Shown: positions 6,779 to 14,380 of the stretch, one piece after another
Position numbering within the stretch: the first letter of the stretch is position 1
Layout of the letters: each line of letters opens with the position of its first letter
DNA from: Pseudomonadota bacterium
GTDB lineage: Bacteria; Pseudomonadota; Alphaproteobacteria; Caulobacterales; Caulobacteraceae
Length of the DNA: 38,352 bases
Assembly: GCA_023428785.1 (NCBI GenBank)
Contig: JAEYWU010000062.1
Span: 1 to 38,352, forward strand
Direction: 5' to 3'
Position numbers and translations under genes: made by a program
The notes under the pieces: model-generated
Told to the model about the DNA's origin: nothing
Database searches by the model: none
Seen by the model: only the letters and a program-made list of their open reading frames with translations

Positions 6779-7937
6779 TTGGCGCGATTGCTCGCTCGGC
6801 GATGTATTGACCCTTCAGCGCGGGTTCGACCTGCCTATTCAAGAAAGGACCGGCGGGACGGTTCCTGTGATCGCTTCGACCGGCCCTGTCGGCTGGCACA
6901 ATAAGGCTCAGGTCGCCGGCCCAGGTGTGGTTATCGGGCGAAGTGGGAGCATCGGTGGCGGGCAGTTCATCCGGGATGACTTCTGGCCGCTCAACACCAC
7001 ACTCTGGGTGTCGGACTTTAAAGGGAATGATCGCCGCTTCTGTTACTTCCTGCTCCGATCCATCGATTTTAGCCAGTTCAACGTCGGATCGGGTGTGCCG
7101 ACGCTCAATCGAAATCACGTCCATCCGCTGGACGTAAGAGTGCCTGACAAAGCTCAACAAGAACGGATTGGCGAGCTTCTTGGATCACTCGACGATAAGA
7201 TCCAGCTGAACCGCCAGATGAACGAGACGCTGGAGGCCATGGCCCAGGCGATCTTCCGAGACTGGTTCGTCTACTTCAGCCCCGTGCGCCGCAAAATGGA
7301 AGGCGAGACCGACCCCGTCGCCATCATGGGCGGCCTCACCCCCAACCCCGGCCGCGCGGCGGAGCTGGCGGCGCTGTTTCCGACAAAGTTGGGGGGTGAC
7401 GGAAGACCAGATGGCTGGGCTATGTGCCGAATGGATGAGCTCCTTGAGCTTGTCTACGGTAAGGCTTTACCGAAGCAGTCTCGTCGACATGGGACCGTTC
7501 CAGTTTACGGTTCCGGCGGAGTTGGGGGGTGGCATGACACGCCGCTCGAAAAGGGGCCTTCAATTATCGTCGGCCGAAAGGGAACTGTAGGCTCCCTGTT
7601 CTGGGAGCCTGGACCGTTTTTTGCGATCGACACAGCTTTCTACGTAAGGCCACGTCGCAGAACTCCCCTCACATACCTCTGGCCTCTGCTCCAATCATTG
7701 GGGCTCGAAGGGATGAATACGGACGCTGCAGTTCCTGGGCTCAATCGCGCTAACGTCTATCGTCTTGAAGTTCCGGCGCCTCCCAAGCTCCTTGTGAACG
7801 CATTTGATGGAGTGGCAGGGCCGCTCTACCGAATGCTTCAACACAATGACGCCGAAAGCTCGGCGCTGTCCGAAACGCGAGACTACCTGCTGCCCCGACT
7901 CATATCCGGAGCCGTCAGGATCGAGGGTCGGGAATGA
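6771..7937 (+). CDS. hsdS: Type I restriction-modification specificity subunit (HsdS)
   Basis: A 388-aa specificity subunit that chooses the bipartite DNA target. Two half-repeats are visible. Target domain 1 contains TVPVIASTGPVGWHNK, VVIGRSGSIGG and VPTLNRNHVHPLDVRVP. The second contains TVPVYGSGGVGGWHD, IIVGRKGTVGS and VPGLNRANVYRLEVPAPP. Between them is the central conserved helical spacer (AQQERIGELLGSLDDKIQLN, then LEAMAQAIFRDWFV). A shorter distal conserved segment closes the protein (ALSETRDYLLPRLISGAV). The ATG at 6771 overlaps the end of hsdM; an in-frame TTG at 6744 is less likely. The stop overlaps the next start as ATGA. Codon use in the target domains looks more AT-rich than the spacer, common for recombining TRDs. 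Confidence 0.95.
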   Translation: MGSWRDCSLGDVLTLQRGFDLPIQERTGGTVPVIASTGPVGWHNKAQVAGPGVVIGRSGSIGGGQFIRDDFWPLNTTLWVSDFKGNDRRFCYFLLRSIDFSQFNVGSGVPTLNRNHVHPLDVRVPDKAQQERIGELLGSLDDKIQLNRQMNETLEAMAQAIFRDWFVYFSPVRRKMEGETDPVAIMGGLTPNPGRAAELAALFPTKLGGDGRPDGWAMCRMDELLELVYGKALPKQSRRHGTVPVYGSGGVGGWHDTPLEKGPSIIVGRKGTVGSLFWEPGPFFAIDTAFYVRPRRRTPLTYLWPLLQSLGLEGMNTDAAVPGLNRANVYRLEVPAPPKLLVNAFDGVAGPLYRMLQHNDAESSALSETRDYLLPRLISGAVRIEGRE

Positions 7938-8956
7938 TCGAGTATTTCCGCCCACGCTTCATCTCGGCACTCAACGAAGAAGGTGAGATCGAGATCGGCC
8001 GCAACCGGTGGACTCGTCATGACGTCCTTACAAAGATGGATAGCGACGCGGCCGAGGACGCATTCCGAGAGTGGGTGGATGAAGCGAAAGTTGAAGCAAA
8101 GGACAGAGCCGGCGACTTCCTGCGGAAGTACGGCTGCATAGAGAGATTTCGGACGCTTCGTTCCAAACTGCTTGCTGGATACGTGATCCCTTTCGTTGGA
8201 GCCGGCATGTCGGTGGCGAGCGGTCACACCGGCTGGGGAGATTTTCTGGTTTCTCTGACACCTGCTGAGTCTGGGCTCCGCAAGCAGATTGAAGCGAAGA
8301 TCAACAGTGGAGAATTCGAGGAAGCTGCTCAGCTAATCGAAGACGAGCTAGGAACAGAGGGCCTGACTGAGGAAATTCACAACAGGCTCGGGTCGCACGT
8401 CGTAAACTCAAGCGGCGCGGTGTGTTTGATGCCGTTTGCCTTCAAGGCGCAGGTTCTGACCACGAATTTCGACTTCGTTCTTCCGAACGCCTATTCCAAC
8501 GCTGCCCTCCCGTTTCGTGCCGAGTATGGCGGTCCGATGCTCCGGGAAGCTCCGCTAAGAATGGCCAATGATCCACACTGCCTCCTCCGCATTCATGGGG
8601 ACGCAGATAGCTTGACGGGCAGGGTTCTTACCCTCGCGGACTACCAAGCGGCCTATGTCGATAGCCATGCGGTTGGTGGGATATTGAATGCCATCACCGG
8701 ACTTAGCAGCTTGCTGTTCCTTGGGTGCAGTTTGACCACAGACCGAACAGTAGAGGCTCTGAAGGCACTCAAGAACGCCGCGACGATTGCACAGCCTCGG
8801 CATTACGCGTTCCTGCCCTATCCCGGCTCGGCGAAACTGGGCCCCCGACGGATTGCTCTGCTCGAAGCCGGAATTCATCCGATTTACTACCCCGCCGATG
8901 ATCATGAACGCTCCGTGGAAGATCTTCTGATTTCATTGATCGAGGGAGGCGTTTGA
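7934..8956 (+). CDS. SIR2-family protein embedded in the hsd operon (probable NADase effector)
   Basis: A 340-aa protein. Residues 1-75 are mixed helical with no recognised domain. A SIR2-like Rossmann domain spans about 78-330: VIPFVGAGMSVASG (GAGxS, 89-93), VLTTNFDFVL (TxNxD, 176-180), LLRIHGDADS (H221, position of the catalytic histidine) and LLFLGCSLTTD (264-266). These are the NAD-binding and catalytic signatures of SIR2 proteins in phage defence (ThsA and DSR-type families), where NAD hydrolysis causes growth arrest. No transmembrane, nuclease or sensor domain is apparent. It overlaps hsdS by four bases (ATGA) and hsdR by one (TGATG), so it is translated with the restriction enzyme. Base composition looks clearly more AT-rich than hsdM and hsdR, suggesting later insertion. 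SIR2 identity is strong; NADase activity and link to restriction are inferred. Confidence 0.9.
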   Translation: MIEYFRPRFISALNEEGEIEIGRNRWTRHDVLTKMDSDAAEDAFREWVDEAKVEAKDRAGDFLRKYGCIERFRTLRSKLLAGYVIPFVGAGMSVASGHTGWGDFLVSLTPAESGLRKQIEAKINSGEFEEAAQLIEDELGTEGLTEEIHNRLGSHVVNSSGAVCLMPFAFKAQVLTTNFDFVLPNAYSNAALPFRAEYGGPMLREAPLRMANDPHCLLRIHGDADSLTGRVLTLADYQAAYVDSHAVGGILNAITGLSSLLFLGCSLTTDRTVEALKALKNAATIAQPRHYAFLPYPGSAKLGPRRIALLEAGIHPIYYPADDHERSVEDLLISLIEGGV

Positions 8957-11900
8957 TGCCTGCGAGTGGGGGCTTCCGCGAGGACATCGTCGAAGAAGCC
9001 GGCATCGAGGTGCTGAAGGACCTCGGCTGGTTCCACTGGCACGGCGCGGTGATCGCGCCTGACGGCTCCTCGCCAATGCGCCAGGCCTTCTCTGACGTGA
9101 TCTTGCTGCCTCGCCTGGAGCGGGCCCTGGAGGCCCTCAATCCACACGCCCCGGAAGCGGCGCGAACCGAGACCATCCGCCAGCTGCTGACCGCCGAGAC
9201 CGGCTCGCTCGTCGAGGAGAACCGGCGCATCCATCGGATGCTGACCGACGGCGTCTCGGTCCAGTATCGGAACGACGCCGGGGCCATCGTCTCGGACAAG
9301 CTGTGGCTGATCGACTTCGCCAATCCGGCCGCCAATGACTGGATGGTGGTGAACCAGTTCACGGTGGTCGAGACGGGGCACAACCGGCGGCCGGACTTGG
9401 TGCTGTTCGTGAACGGCCTGCCGCTGGCGGTGCTGGAGCTGAAGAACCCGGGCGACGAGAACGCCACCACCGACGGGGCGTTCAACCAGCTCCAGACTTA
9501 CAAGGAGCAAGTGCCCAGCCTGTTCCGCACGAACGCGGTGCTGGTGGCGTCTGACGGGATGACAGCGCGGATCGGATCGCTGACGGCGGACCAGGAACGG
9601 TTCATGCCCTGGCGGACCGTGACCGGCGAGGATGACGACTTCACCCATCGCGGCGCGCCTGAGATGGAGACCCTGCTGCGTGGCGTCTTTGATCGCGAAC
9701 GGTTCCTGGCCCTGATCCGCGACTTCACGGTCTTTGGCGACGGCGACAAGGGGCCGTTCAAGATCATCGGCGGCTATCACCAGTTCCACGGCGCGCGCAA
9801 AGCCATCGCCGAGGCCATCGACGCAACGCGCCCGGACGGAGACCGCAAGATCGGCGTGGTCTGGCACACGCAGGGATCGGGCAAGAGCTTCCTGATGGCC
9901 TTCTTCGCGGGCCTGACGGTCAAGGCCCCGGAGCTGGAGAACCCGACGCTGGTGATCCTGACGGACCGCAACGACCTCGACGACCAGCTCTTCTCGACCT
10001 TTGGCCTGTGCCAGGACCTGATCCGCCAGACGCCGGAGCAGGCAGACAGCCGCGACGACCTGAAGCGCCTGCTGGCCCGCAACTCGGGCGGCGTAATCTT
10101 CACCACCATGCAGAAGTTCGCCCCGGAGAAGGGCGAGGAGCGGTTCCCCGAGCTGACCGACCGGCGCAACGTCATCGTGATGGCCGACGAGGCCCACCGG
10201 AGCCAATACGGCTTCGATGCCAAGCTGAACCGGGAGACCGGTGAGCGGCGATACGGCTATGCCCAATATGTGCGCCAGGCCCTGCCGAACGCGTCCTTCA
10301 TAGGCTTCACCGGGACGCCCATCGAGGCCGACGACGTGAACACCCCAGCGGTGTTCGGCGAGTATATCGACATCTACGACATCAGCCGCGCGGTCGAGGA
10401 CGGCGCGACGGTCCCGATCTATTACGAGAGCCGCCTGGCGCGCATCGAACTGAACGAGGACGAGAAGCCCAAGATCGACGCCGAGATCGAGGCGCTGGTC
10501 GAGGACGAGACCCTGACCGAGGCGGAAAAGACAAAGGCCAAGTGGTCAACCGTCGAGGCCCTGGTGGGCTCGCGGGTGCGCCTGAAGCAGATCGCGGCGG
10601 ACCTGGTGCAGCACCTGGAGGCGCGCACGGAGGCGATGGCGGGCAAAGCCATGGTCGTGTGCATGAGCCGTCGCATCTGCGTCGACCTCTATGACGAGAT
10701 CACCACCCTGAGGCCCGACTGGCACTCCGACAGCGACACCGAGGGGGCCATCAAGGTCGTGATGACCGGCGCGGCGTCCGACCCGCTGGGATGGCAGAAG
10801 CATATCGGCAACAAGACCCGCCGCGACAACCTCGCCAAGCGCGCCCGCGATCCGGCCGATCCGCTCAAGCTCGTGATCGTGCGCGACATGTGGCTGACCG
10901 GCTTCGACGCGCCGTGCATGACCACCATGTATGTCGACAAGCCTATGAAGGGGCACGGCCTGATGCAGGCCATCGCCCGGGTGAACCGCGTGTTCCGTGA
11001 CAAGCCCGGTGGTCTGGTGGTGGACTACATCGGCATCGCCCAGAATCTGAAGACGGCGCTGGGGCAATACACGCAGTCTGACCGCGACAAGACCGGCGTC
11101 GACCAAGAGGCGGCCGTGGCGGCCCTTCTGGAGCGGTATGAAATCATCCAGGAAATCTTCCACGGCTTCGACTACCAGCCGGGCATCTCCGGGAGCCCTC
11201 ATGAGCGCCTGAAGTGTTTGGCCGGAGCCTATGACTGGGCCCTGAAGTGGGGCGAGGCGGAGGCAGCCAAGGCCAAGTCGCCAGAGGACAAGAAGCGCGC
11301 CCATCGCCGGTTCCAAGACCTGGTCCTTGAGCTGGGCAAGGCCTACGCCCTGGCGGCGGCGAGCGATGCCGCGCGCGAGATTAAGGACGAGGTCGGCTTC
11401 TTCCAGGCGATCCGGGCGTGCATGGTCAAGAGCACCGCCAGCGGCAAGCTGAGCGCGGCGGACAAGCAGCTGGCCGTCCAGCAGTTGATCGACCGCGCCG
11501 TGGCGTCAGCCGAGATCGTCGACATCCTCCAGGCGGCCGGGATGCAGTCGCCGGACATCTCCATCCTGTCGGACGAGTTCCTGCTGGAGATGGCGGGGAT
11601 GGAGAAGAAGAACCTCGCCCTGGAGGCGCTCAAGAAGCTGCTGGCGGGCGAAATCAAGAGCCGCGAGCGGACGAACGTCGTCGAGAGCCGGGCCTTCTCG
11701 CAGCGGCTTGAGGACGCCGTGGCGCGCTATCATGCGGGAGCCATTTCGGCGCTGGAGATGATCCAGGAGCTGATCGGCATGGCCAAGGATCTCAAGGCCG
11801 CCCATGCGCGCGGCGAGGAAAGCGGCCTGTCGCAGGAGGAGCTGGCCTTCTATGACGCCCTCGCTGAGCATGAGAAGGCCGTCGAGGTGCTGGGCAGCGA

Positions 11901-12108
11901 TCAGCTGCGCCTGATCGCCGGTCGACTGGTCGAGGACCTGAGGGCCAACGTCACGGTCGATTGGCACCACCGCGAGAGCGCGCGGGCCAATATGCGGCGG
12001 CTGGTGAAGCGCATCCTGCGTGAGTTCGGCTATCCACCCGACCTGTCGGACCTGGCCGTGCAGACGGTGCTGGCGCAGGCGGAGACGTTGTTGAGGGAGG
12101 CGGCCTAG
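8956..12108 (+). CDS. hsdR: Type I restriction endonuclease subunit (HsdR)
   Basis: A 1050-aa motor and nuclease subunit that translocates DNA by ATP hydrolysis and cleaves unmodified DNA. The N-terminal nuclease domain has the PD-(D/E)xK signature: D147 (RRPDLVLFV) and E161-L-K163 (AVLELKNPGDEN). The SF2 helicase domains contain Walker A GSGKS (307-311, VVWHTQGSGKSFLMAF), DEAH (411-414, MADEAHRSQYG) and motif III-like IGFTGTPIE. Motif VI-like MQAIARVNRVFRDKPGGLVVDY follows. The C-terminal third is helical and matches the HsdR C-terminal (DUF3387-type) region. An in-frame TTG sits just before the ATG; the ATG overlaps the SIR2 stop by one base. Length and motifs are complete, so the complex should be functional if HsdM and HsdS are. 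Confidence 0.97.
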   Translation: MPASGGFREDIVEEAGIEVLKDLGWFHWHGAVIAPDGSSPMRQAFSDVILLPRLERALEALNPHAPEAARTETIRQLLTAETGSLVEENRRIHRMLTDGVSVQYRNDAGAIVSDKLWLIDFANPAANDWMVVNQFTVVETGHNRRPDLVLFVNGLPLAVLELKNPGDENATTDGAFNQLQTYKEQVPSLFRTNAVLVASDGMTARIGSLTADQERFMPWRTVTGEDDDFTHRGAPEMETLLRGVFDRERFLALIRDFTVFGDGDKGPFKIIGGYHQFHGARKAIAEAIDATRPDGDRKIGVVWHTQGSGKSFLMAFFAGLTVKAPELENPTLVILTDRNDLDDQLFSTFGLCQDLIRQTPEQADSRDDLKRLLARNSGGVIFTTMQKFAPEKGEERFPELTDRRNVIVMADEAHRSQYGFDAKLNRETGERRYGYAQYVRQALPNASFIGFTGTPIEADDVNTPAVFGEYIDIYDISRAVEDGATVPIYYESRLARIELNEDEKPKIDAEIEALVEDETLTEAEKTKAKWSTVEALVGSRVRLKQIAADLVQHLEARTEAMAGKAMVVCMSRRICVDLYDEITTLRPDWHSDSDTEGAIKVVMTGAASDPLGWQKHIGNKTRRDNLAKRARDPADPLKLVIVRDMWLTGFDAPCMTTMYVDKPMKGHGLMQAIARVNRVFRDKPGGLVVDYIGIAQNLKTALGQYTQSDRDKTGVDQEAAVAALLERYEIIQEIFHGFDYQPGISGSPHERLKCLAGAYDWALKWGEAEAAKAKSPEDKKRAHRRFQDLVLELGKAYALAAASDAAREIKDEVGFFQAIRACMVKSTASGKLSAADKQLAVQQLIDRAVASAEIVDILQAAGMQSPDISILSDEFLLEMAGMEKKNLALEALKKLLAGEIKSRERTNVVESRAFSQRLEDAVARYHAGAISALEMIQELIGMAKDLKAAHARGEESGLSQEELAFYDALAEHEKAVEVLGSDQLRLIAGRLVEDLRANVTVDWHHRESARANMRRLVKRILREFGYPPDLSDLAVQTVLAQAETLLREAA

Positions 12109-12159
12109 CGGCGAGTTTCACGCTTCCGGGCTAGGCGCTCTACGCGAGGCAGGATCACA

Positions 12160-12184
12160 GTGTGGGGGCCTTTTTGGGGGCCCC
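12160..12184 (+). repeat. Right copy of the island-end 14-mer, with GC hairpin
   Basis: TGTGGGGGCCTTTT at 12161-12174 is identical to the reverse complement of 1077-1090. GGGGCC (12165-12170) can also pair with GGCCCC (12179-12184), followed by TTT, so it may serve as a weak terminator for the hsd operon. Its presence at both ends favours a recombination role, but both readings are possible. Confidence 0.5.
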
Positions 12185-12236
12185 TTTATGCGGGCCTGTC
12201 ATTTTGCTGTTAATTATCAGTAATTTATGGCGGCTA

Positions 12237-12259
12237 TTCGGCGCCCCTAGGCGCACCAC
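12237..12259 (+). repeat. Putative attR (degenerate tRNA-Thr 3' end)
   Basis: TTCG, CCTAGGC and GCACCAC appear in the same order and spacing as in the tRNA-Thr 3' end (903-926), with one base deleted and four mismatches. The site sits between the last island gene (hsdR) and the first core gene (ThiE-like), exactly where a right boundary is expected. The imperfect match means the boundary is probable rather than proven. Confidence 0.5.
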
Positions 12260-12267
12260 TCCTTCCC

Positions 12268-12882
12268 TCAGATTGATCCGACGGTCGCCAGGCCGCAGGC
12301 GCCGCTGTCGATGAGGTGGGGCGCCGTTGAGGCGGTTATGCCGCCGAGGGCGTAGGCGGGGACGGGGGACAGGGCAGTCAGGCGCTGGAGAGCGGCGACG
12401 CCCAGGGGTGCGACGGCCGAGGGGCTGGCGCTTTCGAATACCGGTGAGATCAGGACGGCGTCGAGGCTGCTCGCCGAGGCGAGGGCTTTGGCTGAGTGCG
12501 CCGCGCCGGTGATGAGCCAATCGGGCCGCCGCCGGCGGAGGGCCTGGGCCGAGTGAACCTCCCGCTCGGGCAGATGAACGCCGTCAGCGCCGCAGGCTTG
12601 TGCGAGGTCAGCGTCCGCGCCCACCAGGAACACCAGCCCACGCGCGCGGCAGAGGTCCGACAGGCGCCGGGCGATTTCCAGGCTGTCGGTGCGCCCGAAC
12701 CAGCGAAGCACCACGCCCGCACCCTCGGGCAGGCGCTCGGCCTGCCGCCACGGCTCCGGGGTCCGGTCCGGGTCGGTGAGGAACAGAAGGGGCGGCAAGA
12801 CGCGGCCGCCGGGGTTGGCCTGGGCGTGCGCGCGGCCTAGAGCGAAGGCCGTCTCAAAGAGCGGGTTCGATGACCAGTCCAA
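12268..12882 (-). CDS. Thiamine phosphate synthase/TenI-like protein
   Basis: A 204-aa TIM-barrel protein of the ThiE/TenI superfamily. ThiE joins the HMP-pyrophosphate and thiazole-phosphate moieties of thiamine. The visible landmarks are LPPLLFLTDPDRTP, GVVLRWFG, ARGLVFLVGADADLA, the family-typical ADGVHLPE, ITGAAHSAKAL, LDAVLISPVFESASP, LGVAALQRLT, PVPAYALGGITAST and a C-terminal GACGLATVGSI. The pyrophosphate-binding serine/threonine region of classical ThiE is only loosely conserved, so a TenI-like or unassigned role is possible. The best start is a TTG (MDWSSN) with AAGGG upstream on the minus strand; there is no later methionine. This start overlaps the divergent yggS-like gene by 13 bases. 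Confidence 0.78.
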   Translation of the reverse strand: MDWSSNPLFETAFALGRAHAQANPGGRVLPPLLFLTDPDRTPEPWRQAERLPEGAGVVLRWFGRTDSLEIARRLSDLCRARGLVFLVGADADLAQACGADGVHLPEREVHSAQALRRRRPDWLITGAAHSAKALASASSLDAVLISPVFESASPSAVAPLGVAALQRLTALSPVPAYALGGITASTAPHLIDSGACGLATVGSI

Positions 12883-13535
12883 GCGAGGCCCTTTCGGCCG
12901 TCCGTCACAAGATCGTCCGCGCCGCCCGGTCGGCGGGCCGCGACGCGGCGGATGTGACCCTGACCGCCGTCTCCAAGCAACAGCCGTGGGAGGCCATCGA
13001 GCCGGTTCTGGCCGCCGGTCAGCGAGTCTTCGGGGAAAACCGGGTGCAGGAGGCCCAGGCGCGGTGGGCGGGAAAGCGCGAGGTCTGGGATGAGTTGGAA
13101 CTGAGGCTCATCGGTCCGCTGCAATCCAACAAGGCGCGCGACGCCGTGACCCTGTTCGACGCGATCGAGACGGTCGACCGCGAATCGCTGGCGGTCGCTC
13201 TCGCTGCCGAAATCGCCCGGGCAGGCCGATCTCCGGAGCTGTTCATCCAGATCAATACCGGCGAGGAGCCGCAAAAGGCCGGGGTCGTCCCGGGCGAGGC
13301 CGACTCCTTCATCGCGCGATGCCGTGAGACGCACGGCCTGACGATCTCGGGGCTGATGTGCATCCCCCCCGCTGCCGAGGAGCCGGCCATGCATTTCGCG
13401 TTGCTGGCCCGGATCGCGGCGCGCAACGGGCTGCCCCGCCTGTCGATGGGTATGAGCGGGGATTTCGAGGCCGCGGTCCGCCATGGCGCCACCCATGTTC
13501 GCGTCGGCTCGGCCCTCTTTGGGGAACGGGCATGA
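12870..13535 (+). CDS. YggS family PLP-binding homeostasis protein
   Basis: A 221-aa cytoplasmic protein of the YggS/PLPBP family (single alanine-racemase-like barrel). It carries pyridoxal 5'-phosphate and buffers vitamin B6 and amino-acid metabolism without known catalysis. The PLP lysine is K36 in LTAVSKQQP. Further family marks are FGENRVQEA, LRLIGPLQSNKAR (family LIGxLQxNK), IQINTGEEPQKAG (usual VN-x-x-x-E-x-x-K-x-G), LMCIPPA, LSMGMSGDFEAAV and the end THVRVGSALFGERA. Length is typical. The ATG at 12870 overlaps the divergent ThiE-like start by 13 bases, so the two promoters must lie inside each other's coding regions. A response-regulator gene follows 45 bases downstream. Confidence 0.93.
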   Translation: MTSPSEALSAVRHKIVRAARSAGRDAADVTLTAVSKQQPWEAIEPVLAAGQRVFGENRVQEAQARWAGKREVWDELELRLIGPLQSNKARDAVTLFDAIETVDRESLAVALAAEIARAGRSPELFIQINTGEEPQKAGVVPGEADSFIARCRETHGLTISGLMCIPPAAEEPAMHFALLARIAARNGLPRLSMGMSGDFEAAVRHGATHVRVGSALFGERA

Positions 13536-13580
13536 AGCCTGACCGTTTGCCCCCAGCGCGGCATCAGTCCAAATAGGCGT

Positions 13581-14267
13581 ATGGCCCAGGCGACCTCCCT
13601 CCTCATCATCGACGACGACAATGATCTGCGCGAGGCGCTGGCCGAGCAGCTGGAGCTGTCAGGAGAGTTCTCGGTCGAGCAGGTGGCGACCGGCTTGGAC
13701 GGCGTCGCCAAGGGGTCGGAGGGTCGGGCCGAACTGATACTGCTGGATGTGGACCTGCCCGATATCAACGGCCGCGAGGTATGCAAGCGCCTGCGCGAGG
13801 CCGGGGTGCGCGCTCCCATTGTCATGCTGACCGCCGCCGACGGAGAGGCAGAGACGATCGGCGGCCTGGACGCGGGCGCGACCGACTATGTCACCAAGCC
13901 CTTCCGGTTCGCGGTGCTGCTGGCCCGCATCCGCGCGCATCTGAGGAGTGTGGAACAATCCGAGGAAGCGGTTTTCCGCATCGGCCCATACCAATTCCGG
14001 CCGGCCCAGAAGTCGCTGGTGGACGACAAGGACAAGCGGATCCGCCTGACCGACAAGGAAACCTCGATCCTGAAATACCTTCTGCGGGCGCGCGGTGAGC
14101 CTGTGGCGCGTGAGGAACTGCTGGCCGAGGTGTGGGGCTACAACGCGGGTGTCACGACCCACACCCTGGAAACGCACATCTACCGATTGCGCCAGAAGAT
14201 CGAGCCCGGCAAGGGTCAAGCGCGGCTGCTGGTGACCGACGCGGGCGGCTACCGGCTGCAGGCCTGA
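13581..14267 (+). CDS. OmpR/PhoB-type response regulator
   Basis: A 228-aa two-component transcription factor. The receiver domain (1-120) has acidic residues D11-D13, phosphoacceptor D56 (ILLDVDLPD), T84 (VMLTAADG) and K106 (YVTKPFRFAVLLARI). The C-terminal winged HTH (130-228) contains RLTDKETSILKYLL, PVAREELLAEVWGYNAGVTT and HTLETHIYRLRQKIEP, ending LLVTDAGGYRLQA. All positions needed for phosphorylation and DNA binding are present. No histidine kinase gene lies in the window, so it is an orphan locally and its signal is unknown. About 110 bases separate it from the esterase gene downstream; regulation of that gene is possible but not shown. Confidence 0.95.
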   Translation: MAQATSLLIIDDDNDLREALAEQLELSGEFSVEQVATGLDGVAKGSEGRAELILLDVDLPDINGREVCKRLREAGVRAPIVMLTAADGEAETIGGLDAGATDYVTKPFRFAVLLARIRAHLRSVEQSEEAVFRIGPYQFRPAQKSLVDDKDKRIRLTDKETSILKYLLRARGEPVAREELLAEVWGYNAGVTTHTLETHIYRLRQKIEPGKGQARLLVTDAGGYRLQA

Positions 14268-14380
14268 TCCGGTCGCGGATCAAAATTCGCTCAAAGCTTC
14301 CCTTGCGGCGCCTTGTTTCGCGACGCGAAGAGCGCACACTCTCGAAATGAGACCGCAATAGACGGTCGGGAGGAAAATCT

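Noticed and set aside
12160..12190. Strong terminator of the hsd operon
   Set aside because: The GC stem is only six pairs with a weak T-tail, and the same 14-mer occurs at the other island end, so a recombination site is at least as likely.
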